From positions 62,001 through 126,000 of the forward strand of contig NZ_LGTB01000005.1 of the NCBI RefSeq assembly GCF_001238275.1: a DNA stretch of 64,000 nucleotides, given 5' to 3'. Under the pieces are notes generated by a model, which saw only the letters and a list, made by a program, of their open reading frames with translations, did no database searches and was not told the DNA's origin. Source of the DNA: Bradyrhizobium viridifuturi (GTDB lineage: Bacteria; Pseudomonadota; Alphaproteobacteria; Rhizobiales; Xanthobacteraceae). The translations under genes were made by a program, and so were the position numbers. Shown here one piece after another: positions 1 to 11,034 of this stretch (positions are counted from its first letter, which is position 1; each line of letters opens with the position of its first letter).

Positions 1-129
1 AAGGGAGCTTCAAATGAGCCTGCTACGACCAAGTTGTCCGCAGATGCAGACCCGTTTGAACAAGGAAGAGGCCAGGGATGGCGTGAGCATCAACTCACGG
101 CATGAAATAACAATAGCGGCGCCAAGCGC

Positions 130-342
130 GTGACGAAGTCCGACCAACTCAAGGAGCTACGCGAACTCATGCAATTGCTTTGGCATTTGTTCGAACGAGT
201 GCACGAGCTTCCAAGAGGCCCAGAACATACAGCAGCCGTTCAGACGCTTAAACGCTTGGAGCGCCGGCTGGTAGTCCTGGTTCAAGCATCTGAAACGGCT
301 CGGGCGACTGACCGCAAACTCGCCGGTGGTTCGGCTCGCTAA
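130..342 (+). CDS. small hypothetical protein
   Basis: Open frame of 70 codons starting at GTG. The product is rich in Leu, Arg and Glu with a probable long helix (residues 5-55), and has no family I recognise. Codon choice looks coding (G/C in third positions), but no strong ribosome site is visible. The long helical opening could suggest a small DNA- or protein-binding protein, but that is only inference. Confidence 0.35.
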   Translation: MTKSDQLKELRELMQLLWHLFERVHELPRGPEHTAAVQTLKRLERRLVVLVQASETARATDRKLAGGSAR

Positions 343-550
343 GCCGGTGATTGTCACACTCTCACCAAAGCCTCGACCTGGCCGCCATCGGCGGGATCTG
401 CAATAACAGCCGAGAACAAAAGGACGCTTGCAAGCCTGTCCGACCGCTGCGTTTGTTCGCCCTATTGATCATTGATTGTGCAGCTTTGGGCGGCATAAAC
501 TGCGCAAATCAGTCTTGCAGCTACGAATGAGCGCCGTATTCAAGTAGCCG

Positions 551-1239
551 TTAGAAGCGCGTATTTTTAAGCAATACGTCGCCTTCCACGTCGCGCGGAT
601 AATGCGCCGCCACTTCGAACGACGGTAACAGGTCAAGAATGGCCCGCAAAGACAGCTGCCCTTCGTAAAGCTCGCGGTCGCTGTATTCCGTGTAGATGAA
701 GCGCGTGTTGCTGACGGTCTGCATGCCGCCGGCGATGACGTCGGCTTCGGCTCCCTGGACATCCATCCAGATGAAATCGACCCTGTTCAGCCCGGCTTCG
801 TTGCACCAATCGTCAAGCCGCCGCGTTTGAACCGGGACAGGACGATCGAAACGAACCCAATCATACTCAGTCAAATGATTTTTCGGGCGGCGTATCGAGC
901 CGGAAAGGTCCCATCCTTCGCATCGCCATCTGCATTGCTTGGATGGAATTCGATCACCCCGTTCCGATCGCTGATCGCGATTTCAAGCAACTTCACCTTG
1001 TCGAGAGATGGGCCCAGCTTCTTCCTGAAGCGCGCGATCGCTCTGGGGTCAGGCTCGAAGCAGTAGAGCTGCGCTTGCGGGCACAGGTTGAGAAAGTGTT
1101 GCGTGTCAGTTCCGTCGTTGCATCCGATATCGAGGATGACCGGATCCGACTTCTCAAGAAGCGAAACAATGTGCTGATGTATTTCCACAGAAGACACCGG
1201 TCTTGCCCCAATAGTTGAGATTTGTGCTCGAAGCCGCAA
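551..1239 (-). pseudogene. FkbM-family SAM methyltransferase, frameshifted (NoeI-like candidate)
   Basis: Two overlapping frames make one FkbM-type methyltransferase of about 230 residues. The first frame (871-1239) carries motif I, DIGCNDGTD, followed by YCFEPDP. The second (551-874) carries DFIWMDVQGAEADVIAGG, the family's acidic loop. The join is restored if one T is added to the TTT run at complement 904-906, which gives GTFSGSIRRPKNHLTEYDW, a typical FkbM stretch. Rhizobial NoeI, which 2-O-methylates the fucose added by NodZ, is an FkbM-type enzyme of similar size, and nodZ lies in this window; that assignment is inference. The first start is a TTG, so the true start is uncertain. No nod box was found upstream. 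Confidence 0.7.
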
Positions 1240-1811
1240 TCACATGCCAGACGCCGCCGCACAATGCATATCAACGTATATAATTCATATGTGCGTTCCC
1301 CATTTATCCATGGCCATCTGGACGGCGATACCAAAGGGGGGTCTGTCGCGGCGAAAGCCGCAGCAATTGCCCTGGGGCGACAGAGCTATCCGGAAGAACG
1401 TAAATCGGAAAATCGTGCACGAGCGTGCGGTCCCTCGCTTCCAGACTAAAGATCGTCTTCCTCAAAACATCGTCGTGCCGGCGCATTACCCGTCGGCGGA
1501 TCTCGATGGAGTGGTCGAGGACAGAGTGACCGCTCCTGCGCAACGACGACCAATCCCCATCGATCGCAGTTGCAGCCCAGCCAATGTCGCCCTGCCATCT
1601 GATAGTCGGCGTTCCAGATCCGCGCACTCACGATCTTCGGCTGACGACTTTTAGGCTGTTTGGCCTGAAGGAGCGCGATCACGCCGGGCAATCCTGAGAG
1701 CGCGCTCAGGCCACGCTGACCGCCGCTGAATGATGGTCGCAGAACTCACTGCAACGTTCGCCGAGCCATGTACTGGCGCTCGGAGAAAACAGCATTGGCG
1801 CGGCGCGAACT
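1240..1811. other. no supported gene
   Basis: About 570 bases between the methyltransferase and the IS481 element. The open frames on both strands have no recognisable domain and look like chance frames. No nod box, tts box or sigma-54 site was seen. Confidence 0.5.
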
Positions 1812-1817
1812 CCTAGG

Positions 1818-1828
1818 TGTTTAGTCCC
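1818..1828 (+). repeat. IS481 left terminal inverted repeat
   Basis: TGTTTAGTCCC, the exact reverse complement of 2824-2834. Confidence 0.85.
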
Positions 1829-1873
1829 AAGCTTTGATGGTGCATTCTTATCGCACGATTCGAAGGATGCGCT

Positions 1874-2839
1874 ATGGGACAAGTTCTACACGGCTGCGCC
1901 ACCACGACGGAGGCAGTCCGTCGAGCAATACAAAATAGTCAAGAGAGCCTGAGATCACTCGCCAAGCGCTACGGGATCAACCAGAAGACTGTCGCGAAGT
2001 GGAAGCAGCGCGAGACCGTCGCCGATCGTTCCACCGGCCCCAAGGAAGCCAAGTCGACAGTCCTTTCCATCGAGGAGGAGGCGATCATCGTCGCTTTCCG
2101 GCGACACACGCTGCTGCCGCTCGACGATTGCCTCTATGCGCTGCAGCCGACCATCCCGCATCTGACGCGGTCCTCCCTGCATCGCTGCCTCCAGCGCCAC
2201 GGCATCAGCCGATTGCCGGAGGTCCAAGGCGGCAAGCCCTCGAAGAAGAAGTTCAAGGTTTATCCGATCGGCTATTTCCACATCGACATCGCTGAGCTCC
2301 AGACCGCTGAAGGCAAGCTCTACCTCTACGTCGCAATCGATCGCACCAGCAAGTTCGCCTTCGTGCAACTGGCCAGGAAGACGGGAAGGACCTCAGCCTC
2401 GGCCTTCCTCGCAGCTCTGATCGCGGCCGTCCCCTACAAGATCCACACGGTGCTCACCGATAATGGGATCCAGTTCACCTTCCCGCCGCGCTATGCAGAC
2501 GGCCCGACGGCAAGATACGTGACGCATATGTTCGACATGCGATGCCAAGAAAACGGGATCGAGCATCGACTGACCAAGATCAAGCATCCCTGGACCAATG
2601 GCCAGGTCGAGCGCATGAACCGCACGATCAAGGAAGCGACTGTCCATCGCTGCCATTACGACCGACAAGATCAGCTCGAAGCTCACCTTGCCGACTTCAT
2701 CACCGCCTACAATTACGCTCGGCGGCTGAAGACCCTGAAGGGCCTCACACCCTACGAATACATCTGCAAATGCTCGACTTCCCAGCCAGAACGATTCAAA
2801 CTCAACCCACTCCAGCAAATGCCGGGACTAAACACCTAG
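1874..2839 (+). CDS. IS481-family transposase
   Basis: DDE transposase of 321 residues. The N-terminus has a helix-turn-helix (SLAKRYGINQKTVAKWKQR, about 28-46). The catalytic core shows the three acidic positions in HIDIAEL, LTDNGIQF and NGQVERMN. The length is normal for IS481 and the frame is intact, so the enzyme may be active. The TAG stop (2837-2839) lies inside the duplicated CCTAGG target, beyond the inverted repeat, so the host target supplies the stop codon. The ATG start at 1874 lies shortly inside the left end. Confidence 0.93.
   Translation: MGQVLHGCATTTEAVRRAIQNSQESLRSLAKRYGINQKTVAKWKQRETVADRSTGPKEAKSTVLSIEEEAIIVAFRRHTLLPLDDCLYALQPTIPHLTRSSLHRCLQRHGISRLPEVQGGKPSKKKFKVYPIGYFHIDIAELQTAEGKLYLYVAIDRTSKFAFVQLARKTGRTSASAFLAALIAAVPYKIHTVLTDNGIQFTFPPRYADGPTARYVTHMFDMRCQENGIEHRLTKIKHPWTNGQVERMNRTIKEATVHRCHYDRQDQLEAHLADFITAYNYARRLKTLKGLTPYEYICKCSTSQPERFKLNPLQQMPGLNT
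2824..2834 (-). repeat. IS481 right terminal inverted repeat
   Basis: GGGACTAAACA. It also encodes the last residues of the transposase. Confidence 0.85.
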
Positions 2840-3076
2840 GGGGCATCGATCACGGCCACTCCGACGGGGCACGCGGCCTCCCAGTTGGTCGGGCCCCGAA
2901 GTCCATTGGTCGCTCCCGACGAATCGGTTCGGTTCCGGAAGGCTACGCCAATTCGGGCCGTCGACCGCGAGTCACGCTGCGTTCCGCTACCCTTCACTTC
3001 GCGGGACCCGCGGCGCGCATCCAGAGACTGCAAGATAAGGGTATAGAGGGAATGTGGTTGTGTTGACGAAATGCAA

Positions 3077-3092
3077 TGTCATTTTCGCAACA
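3077..3092 (+). promoter_or_regulatory. NifA upstream activator sequence for groESL
   Basis: Exact TGT-N10-ACA (TGT at 3077-3079, ACA at 3090-3092), centred about 110 bases upstream of a consensus -24/-12 promoter. This is the usual NifA enhancer geometry. One Bradyrhizobium groESL operon (groESL3) is known to be co-regulated with nif genes by NifA and RpoN. Confidence 0.8.
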
Positions 3093-3195
3093 GCTTGGCT
3101 GTCTTTAGACATGATGACGTCTGCTTCCGACCTAGGACACGCGCAGTCCAGGCGCGCGATTCAGCCGAACTGCAGGCAAGGGGCGCTCCTCATCG

Positions 3196-3212
3196 TTGGC
3201 CTGGCTCTTGCT
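3196..3212 (+). promoter_or_regulatory. sigma-54 (RpoN) -24/-12 promoter of groESL
   Basis: TTGGC-N7-TTGCT with GG at 3198-3199 and GC at 3210-3211, ten bases apart as RpoN requires. It lies about 60 bases upstream of the groES start and downstream of an exact NifA enhancer. Confidence 0.85.
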
Positions 3213-3273
3213 ATCACCGATACTGTTGCAATGTGGCGAAACGCCAACTCGTTCAAATGCTCAGGAGGTCCGC

Positions 3274-3588
3274 ATGAATTTCCGTCCGCTTCACGACCGC
3301 GTCGTGGTCAGGCGCATCGACGCTGAAGAGAAGACCGCTGGCGGTATTATCATTCCCGACACAGCCAAGGAGAAGCCCTCGCAAGGCGAAGTCATCGCCG
3401 TCGGCCCGGGCGGCCGCGACGAGACCGGCAAGCTAATTCCGATCGACGTCCAGGTCGGCGATCGCGTCCTGTTCGGCAAGTGGTCGGGCACCGAGGTCAA
3501 GCTCGACAGTCAGGAGCTGTTGATCATGAAGGAAAGCGACATCATGGGCGTTCTCACCGACGTGTTTTCCAAGAAGAAGGCCGCCTGA
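3274..3588 (+). CDS. groES: co-chaperonin GroES (NifA-regulated paralog)
   Basis: Complete 104-residue GroES ([20 protein letters not shown], then the mobile loop [16 protein letters not shown] and the roof region). It caps the GroEL cavity during ATP-driven protein folding in the cytoplasm. The ATG at 3274 follows a perfect AGGAGG (3263-3268); upstream in-frame starts have no ribosome site and would add a non-GroES peptide. A sigma-54 promoter and NifA enhancer lie upstream and groEL follows after about 80 bases. By this regulation it matches the groES3 type that supports assembly of nitrogen-fixation proteins. Confidence 0.95.
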   Translation: MNFRPLHDRVVVRRIDAEEKTAGGIIIPDTAKEKPSQGEVIAVGPGGRDETGKLIPIDVQVGDRVLFGKWSGTEVKLDSQELLIMKESDIMGVLTDVFSKKKAA

Positions 3589-3645
3589 CCCGGCTACTCG
3601 CACACCTCACCCCGACGGGCGTCTGCTCGGCGCACCGAAGGATGA

Positions 3646-5308
<1,663 letters not shown>

Positions 5309-5340
5309 CGCCGTCCATCAGAGGGTCGACACATGCGGAG

Positions 5341-5364
5341 CCCTGGCAGGAATGCCAGGGTTTT
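5341..5364 (+). terminator. rho-independent terminator of groESL
   Basis: Perfect 8-bp stem CCCTGGCA/TGCCAGGG with a GGAA loop, followed by TTTT, 32 bases after the groEL stop. Confidence 0.88.
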
Positions 5365-5911
5365 CAGCTTCGGGCGAACCATCTAGATACCATTTCAGCC
5401 GGGTCGGCAGGTGGCGTCGAAAGCCCCATCGGTCATCCATGTCAGGAGCGGTTGGCCCGACCAAGCCGTCTGGTCAGACGCTCTGCACCTCGGCAGGGCA
5501 AAGAAAGGAGCCCAACTTGTGACGGAAGCCTGGCCTGCGCGCCATTCCGCCTGACGAAGCTGCCACTGTTCATTCGAGACCTCATCTGAGCAGACGCAGA
5601 TCCGGTGCCAAGCTCCGGCTTTCACATTCCGCCTACATTTACAAATTCTGACGCGCCGTCCGAAGCGCCAGATACCGTTCCTGCTCCGGTCTGACATCTC
5701 GTCGCCATCGGGCCGTGAAGTGCGCTCAAGAGGACCGATCCTTCAATTTCGCGGCACATCTTCCTGGTATCGACGTATCGCTCCTGGAGCGACGCAACAG
5801 CAAGACGTGCAACTGATGCTGTTGAGTGTTCGATCAGGCAGATCGCGGGACTCTGACGAAGGAACAACTTGCTCAAGAGACTGCAAAGATACTCCACTGC
5901 TGCTAGCCGTT

Positions 5912-5932
5912 CGCTTGATCAAAGATCAAGCG
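5912..5932. repeat. perfect 9-bp inverted repeat with AAA loop
   Basis: CGCTTGATC-AAA-GATCAAGCG. It contains TTGAT and ATCAA half-sites like a FixK/FNR box, but the spacing is five bases instead of four, so it is not a canonical FixK2 site. No T-run follows. Confidence 0.5.
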
Positions 5933-6050
5933 GCGCGGCGAGTTGTCCGGGCTTTACAAGCAACGGCCAAAGCCCACAGAGTCAACCCAGCACTGAGCGC
6001 AGCCGCAAGACCGCCAATCCGATGCGTCAGTCTCACAAATGAAGAGACCC

Positions 6051-6069
6051 CAGCGGGGAATCCCCGCTG
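6051..6069. repeat. perfect 8-bp inverted repeat
   Basis: CAGCGGGG-AAT-CCCCGCTG, able to form a strong GC-rich hairpin. There is no T-run on either side, so a rho-independent terminator is not supported. Confidence 0.5.
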
Positions 6070-6151
6070 AGGCCGAGGTTCGCAAATGAAGCCTATGACC
6101 GCCTGCACCAAGATGCGGATGAACTCTCCTTTTGTAGATCAAGCCACCTTG

Positions 6152-6385
6152 TCAGCGAGCGTTTTCAGCGCGCGGCTGAGAGGACGCGCATGCTCCCCGA
6201 ATACGCGGCCTGGCTGTAACATTTCGCCGATGGTAGCCGTGCGTCCGGATGTCTTCGCGGATTTGCTCGCTCACCGACCGTACGACACGTTTCTTCCGCC
6301 AGTTCCTGTTAAAATGGAGCGGAATGGAATCGCCCCGAGGAACGACGAGAAGGTCGTTCCGTTCGTTCACGTATATATCGTACAT
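6152..6385 (-). CDS. small hypothetical protein
   Basis: 77-residue frame starting at ATG (MYDIYVNERNDLLVVPRGDSI). The first 55 residues have a natural amino-acid mix with coding-like codons and a basic centre (NWRKKRVVRSVSEQIREDI). The C-terminus (TARPRIRGACASSQPRAENAR) is low quality, so the frame may be shifted or truncated there. No domain is recognised. It stands alone in a gene-poor stretch. Confidence 0.45.
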   Translation of the reverse strand: MYDIYVNERNDLLVVPRGDSIPLHFNRNWRKKRVVRSVSEQIREDIRTHGYHRRNVTARPRIRGACASSQPRAENAR

Positions 6386-7265
6386 GGATCCTCGCTCTCG
6401 ACGAACATAGGCCGATGCTTAAGCGGTTTGGTGACTTTGACGACACAGTCGCGAGAAAGCCTCATGAGCCGCTTTGCTCCTCGAGAGGGTCACGCTCGAG
6501 CCACCGCCTCCACGGCAACGCGGCGGCGAGCGTGAACTAATCAAGTCGCCGGGAGAATCCCGCACGCGGACATCGAAAGACGCCTCGGCGTCTTCCTCAA
6601 GTTCAATTTTTACGCCGGTCTTCAAATTGCTCAGCATGCTGTGGCAATAACCTGCAACGTAGTGAGCGAGAGGAAGGCCTCGGGGTCTACAAGCTGCTTG
6701 CCAATCAACCTTTTGACGTCCGCTGGAAAACGGCCCTAGCACCTCTGGGGGCCAAGGGCCGGTGCTGGGGCCGCATCTTGCCTGACTCAGGGATAAGCGA
6801 CGGGCGGCTTGAAGATAAAGAGCGGGCCAAGCAGGGCATTTAGCATATGTGAATCTCGGCCACATTTTCCAACGAGAAGCGATCGTAGCAGACCTCGCAC
6901 CCCCGCCTGAACTGGATGCGCGCCAATATTCTTTCCACCAAAGCGGCGGTTGACTCGCTTCTGAAAGTTGGGGCCCCCTCTGTCGCGAGGTCGGCGCAGC
7001 GTCTCGGTTCGAAATCGCTCAGACATCGATCGGGCCTGACTTCGTAAAGCTCGATGTGGGAATCACCGGTGCCAGTCGGCGGGACGGTCCGGGGCGCCGT
7101 GGGGCAGACCGTCAGTCTGATCAAGATTCTTCCGCTTAGCAGAACTCTACTGAGAGACCGGTGCCACGAGCCTGCTGCACGTCGTTCGCTCATTGGGGAA
7201 GCGAACAACGCCAGGCGCCAGATTCTAATGCGGAGTAAAGGGGTCCTCGGAACCGCCAGACGCGG
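6386..7265. other. no supported gene
   Basis: About 880 bases. Several long open frames exist on the minus strand but none shows a recognisable motif, signal peptide or membrane segment. Confidence 0.5.
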
Positions 7266-8679
7266 ATGACCGTCGAGCATTCCCTCCGAACCTACATAGC
7301 ATGCTGGCAAGGCATGGACTGTTCGGGCTCACCAATACTGGCAGATCGCGGCGGATTGGCTCTTTCCTTGCAAAAAGCCATCGAGCTCATTCTGCCACCG
7401 CGTCTTTCGATGTCTCCGCTGCATCTACCCTCGTCATCCATAACTTCCTAGCCTTGCCCTGTATCGAAGCGGCACCGCATCTCCCCAACCAAGAGCAGGT
7501 CATACGGGGTGCAACACGCGGCGATCTTTGCGCTTTCGCTTTGACGGAGCCTGGAGCAGGTTCTTCCCCGAGGCACATAGAAGCTTCGGCTTTCCTGCAT
7601 GAAGAGAAGGTTCGCATCTGCGGCCGTAAACTTTGGATTGGCCTCGCTGACTGGGCCCGGTGGATCGTTTTGTTTTGCGCGAGCTTACAGTCATGATGCC
7701 AAAGGTCGCCTCGTTGGTGTACTGGTTGATAGGCAGGCTCCCGGCCTTAAAGTCACGCACGAGCATCGCACCCGTGGAATTATACAGAATACTCTCGAGT
7801 TCCAGGATGTCGAGGTGCCACGTGCTTACGTGCTTTTTCGCGACCAAGACGGTTGGGGTGCAGCGGCATCCAGTATGAACCGCGGCCGAATAGGTGTGGC
7901 TGCGATGGGCCTTGGCGCCCTTGAGCGCGCGATCCAGGTCGCGGCTTCATATGCAAATCATCGTCGCCTAGGTAAGCTGCGCATGATTGAGAACAGCCAT
8001 ATAGAGCAGCTGTTTGGGCAGATGGTGCTTCGCCGCGAAGTCGTGAAGGCGATGCTTACGGCATCTTGTAGACGTCTCTGGGCAGGGCTCTCCCAATGTC
8101 CACCTTGCGTCGGCAACGAAGGTACTGTCGTCCGAATGGTGCGGCCTTGTCGCCGATCAATGCGTCCAACTGTTGGGTGGCCGAGGGTACGACGAGGGGA
8201 CGCCCTTAGCTAAAATCTATCGTGACGCCCGTATTCTCCGCTTCTTCGAAGGTCCGACGGAGACGCTTTTATCCCATCTTGGCCGCTGTCTTCTTTACAG
8301 AGCCACGCGCGACGAAATAGCCGATCTCTTTGTCTCTCTGGGTGCGGCGTCAGTCCATGCGGACGCCATTGAGGAGCTCCGCGGCCTCGATGAGACAGAC
8401 GGTGCCGTGCTAATCTATGCAGGTTGGTTCACCACATTGGGATTAGCGCAAGCTGTCATGACTGATGGCACTTTCACTGCCTCGGACTGTGCTACAGCGG
8501 CGACTGATCTGGTCAGCACCGAACTAGCTGCTGTGCGTTCTAGCGCGCCGACACGCCTAAGTGTCGAACGCCGCACTCGTGCCAGCCAGACGCGGGCCAC
8601 TTTTTCTTCAGACCCGGCCTGCTCCATCCGTTCCCCTGTTCTCAGAGACGATTACCTTAAATTGGTACAATATGTCTAA
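7266..8679 (+). pseudogene. acyl-CoA dehydrogenase, heavily frameshifted
   Basis: Pieces in three frames line up as one acyl-CoA dehydrogenase: N-terminal helices (ARHGLFGL, then GGLALSLQKAIELI), the FAD/substrate region (CAFALTEPGAGS), the middle beta domain (GRLVGVLVDRQAPGLKV), and the C-terminal helical domain ending QLLGGRGYDEGTPLAKIYRDARILRFFEGPTE, where flavin and the catalytic base are normally held. At least four frame changes are needed (near 7340, 7395, 7675 and 8055); one at TTTT near 7673 is an extra base. The stretch after 8300 is an added C-terminal part without a clear family. So many lesions in 1.4 kb point to true decay. It would have oxidised an acyl-CoA or acyl-carrier substrate. 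Confidence 0.8.
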
Positions 8680-9141
8680 CGTCCAGCGACGAGGTGTAGC
8701 GAAGGCGATCTGACACGCAGGCATTGCGGATGCGCCGAGTCTCACCTCGACCATGACCTGACCTTGTCAGTTACAACAAGCCGCTGACCGCGCAAAGCTG
8801 CCGGTTCATGATGGCGCATCGCGTCAGCCTTAAGATGCTCCATCACCGCCCCGCCGGACGAAGGATCCACGATCGCCCGGCGGGGGACTTTCCGTTGAAA
8901 ACGATCGGGTGGCTCCTGCAGCATTTTCGCTCTGGACCGTCTCAGCGTCCGCATTTGAGGCGACGTTGAACGGCATACGCTTCCTAGACTAGGCTCGTGC
9001 CCGCGCAACAATCCCTACTTCACTGAATCGATGCTCAAAATCGACTTGCATTTCTTCTTTTCTGTTGATGCCTACGACGAAGCAAGCGTCGCTCCTCTGC
9101 TGCCCCTTCTGCATGTCGCGTAAGACGAACGCGAATAACCT
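8680..9141. other. no supported gene
   Basis: About 460 bases with no recognisable coding frame or terminator. It lies between the acyl-CoA dehydrogenase remnant and the end of the minus-strand hydrazine-type operon. Confidence 0.5.
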
Positions 9142-9852
9142 TCACACCCGCTGGTTACTGAAATGAAGGAAGTTACAGATGTCAAAGTACATTGCCTCAT
9201 TCAAGCGGAATCCAAATGCTGATATTCGGCTCGTCAGAACACATGGATCGAAAGCAAACGCCTGGAAGCCGTTCGAGCAATCTAATCGGACGCAGTCATC
9301 TGTCCGCTCCACGGCCTGAACGTTTATCCCGCAACGATCATAATATTCTAGTCGCGCCGCGGTCGCTGTCTCGCTGGTTGAAAAGAGCGACAACGCGAGA
9401 TCAAAGGGCGTCTGGCACATTACCGTGAGAAATTCCATTGGATGATCCATGGTGCCAAGAAAATTGAACGGCAGAATGCACAGCACTCTTCCGTCATATC
9501 GCCGCATGATCTCACCGACCAGACGCCTTCTTTTAAAGAATTTGTTGGCCTCGCAGCGGACAACAGCCCCCTTGTCCTCCTTCAATCTGCGTGCACGAGG
9601 TGGATTGATGTCGATACCAAGGTAATCACAGTCATCGTTCTTGACACCGATAAGGCGGTAGCAACTGCAACCGACCTCAATAATTAGCCGGTATGTGGTC
9701 GAACGCAGGAGCTCATGACAGAAGGCTCTCTCACATTCATGGAACTGACGCACCCGAGCGGTGAAGTAGCCCGGACGCATGAGACGCATACCTTCGCCGT
9801 CCAGATAGATCGCTCGATTCACTTGACGAGATCCGAACGCAGAGGAGTTCAC
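9142..9852 (-). CDS. putative class I SAM methyltransferase, last gene of hydrazine-type operon
   Basis: 236-residue protein starting at GTG in a GTGA overlap with the racemase stop, so it is translationally coupled. The segment LIIEVGCSCYRLIGV (about 56-70) followed by YLGIDINPP (78-86) resembles motif I and the acidic end of strand 2 in class I methyltransferases, though the Gly-rich loop is unusual (two Cys). The rest is not recognised. As the last gene of the seven-gene operon it could methylate the hydrazine or amino-acid product, but that is inference from position. Confidence 0.6.
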   Translation of the reverse strand: MNSSAFGSRQVNRAIYLDGEGMRLMRPGYFTARVRQFHECERAFCHELLRSTTYRLIIEVGCSCYRLIGVKNDDCDYLGIDINPPRARRLKEDKGAVVRCEANKFFKRRRLVGEIMRRYDGRVLCILPFNFLGTMDHPMEFLTVMCQTPFDLALSLFSTSETATAARLEYYDRCGINVQAVERTDDCVRLDCSNGFQAFAFDPCVLTSRISAFGFRLNEAMYFDICNFLHFSNQRV

Positions 9853-11024
9853 TGGCGCCTCATCTCATCCCGCTTGGCCGAAACATAAAGTCTGCGACAT
9901 CGGAGTCCGATCGCCGTGGTCAATTCATCGCTCAGCATGTTCGCGGCCAACGCCACATCTGCGACGGTCTGCTCGGGGCAGATCAGGTCGACCATTGTAC
10001 CCGGCGCAGTCGAACTCTCGGGCAGATCCGTCACATCGATGCTCATGAGATCCATCGAAACGAAGCCAACGATTGGCGCGCGAGCACCATATATGAAGAC
10101 ATGACCTCGATTGCCGAGGCTACGCGGGAACCCATCTGCATAACCAATAGAGGCGGTCGCGACACGCATCCGTCTCTTCACCGGGTATGACCTGTGGTAT
10201 CCGATCGCTTCTCCGACCTTTACGCTGCGACATTGAATGATTCGCGTTCGCAGGCGGACGACTTGCGATGGCCTGAAGTCGGGATCACCGGATATGGCAA
10301 GGCCGAGAATCCCTCCCCCCGACCGTATGAGGTCGAAATGAAATTCACATCCGGAAAATAGTCCCGCGGAGTTCGACAGCGAAAGGATGGCTTTGGGAAA
10401 CAGATAGGTAAGTTTACGGAACTGATCCAATTGTTGCCGACTGATTTCGTCGCGCCACTCCGCGCAGGCGAGTTGGCTCATGAACAGAACGACAGGCAGA
10501 TCCGACAGCACCCTTTCGCTCTCAGCGGCTCTTTGCAGTTCGTCGATGGGAAACCCCAGTCGAGACAAACCCGTGTCGACATGGACACCTGCGGGTAACA
10601 GCCGGTTGCGAAGGCGGCAATGCCGAAGCCAAGCATCCAGCTGTTCCCTGCTGTTCAGGATCGGCAGCAAATCATGGCGCTCAATAGCCGCCTCCAAACC
10701 GGGCATAGCTCCGTGAAGCACGTAGATCTTCGCAGATAGTGGCAGCACCTTGCGTAAGGCCGCGCCTTCTTCCACATCGGCCACGAAGAAATGCCCGCAG
10801 CCAAGCCGCGCAAGAAACGGCGCTATGCGCAGCGCGCCAAGGCCGTAGGCGTCTGCCTTGAGAACTGCGCCGCAAGCGCTTTGGGGCGCCAGCATCCGAA
10901 ACTTCCGGTAGTTAGATTCTATCGCGCCGAGATCAACAACCATGGTCGATCTCGATGTGTTGGCATAGCCGGCATCTGACGGATTATCAGAGAGATTGGA
11001 ATTGAGACCAATCACATCCGGCAT
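9849..11024 (-). CDS. alanine racemase-family PLP enzyme
   Basis: Fold-type III PLP enzyme of about 391 residues from the ATG at 11024, which follows GAGGG; the open frame extends further to 11138 inside the upstream oxidase gene. AVLKADAYGLG (about 53-63) holds the Schiff-base lysine, and SIGYADGFPR marks the C-terminal beta domain. Alanine racemases interconvert L- and D-alanine for peptidoglycan, but a copy inside a biosynthetic operon more likely epimerises an amino acid precursor or product. It starts 11 bases after the oxidase stop and overlaps the methyltransferase by four bases. Substrate unknown. Confidence 0.85.
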   Translation of the reverse strand: MPDVIGLNSNLSDNPSDAGYANTSRSTMVVDLGAIESNYRKFRMLAPQSACGAVLKADAYGLGALRIAPFLARLGCGHFFVADVEEGAALRKVLPLSAKIYVLHGAMPGLEAAIERHDLLPILNSREQLDAWLRHCRLRNRLLPAGVHVDTGLSRLGFPIDELQRAAESERVLSDLPVVLFMSQLACAEWRDEISRQQLDQFRKLTYLFPKAILSLSNSAGLFSGCEFHFDLIRSGGGILGLAISGDPDFRPSQVVRLRTRIIQCRSVKVGEAIGYHRSYPVKRRMRVATASIGYADGFPRSLGNRGHVFIYGARAPIVGFVSMDLMSIDVTDLPESSTAPGTMVDLICPEQTVADVALAANMLSDELTTAIGLRCRRLYVSAKRDEMRRQ

Positions 11025-11034
11025 AAGCCGACCC

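Larger units (their letters stand above)
1812..2840 (+). mobile_element. complete IS481-family insertion sequence with CTAG target duplication
   Basis: The element runs from 1818 to 2834 with perfect terminal inverted repeats (TGTTTAGTCCC at 1818-1828 and GGGACTAAACA at 2824-2834). It is flanked by identical CCTAGG hexamers (1812-1817 and 2835-2840). IS481 elements are known to insert at NCTAGN and duplicate that hexamer, so this fits a clean insertion. It carries one transposase gene and no cargo. It lies between a broken methyltransferase and groESL and is the only intact IS seen in the window. Confidence 0.9.
5365..6150. other. no supported gene; two perfect inverted repeats
   Basis: Nearly 800 bases without a convincing coding frame. 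It holds two perfect palindromic repeats (5912-5932 and 6051-6069), listed separately. Confidence 0.5.

Noticed and set aside
5912..5932. FixK2 box
   Set aside because: TTGAT-N5-ATCAA has one base too many compared with TTGAT-N4-ATCAA.
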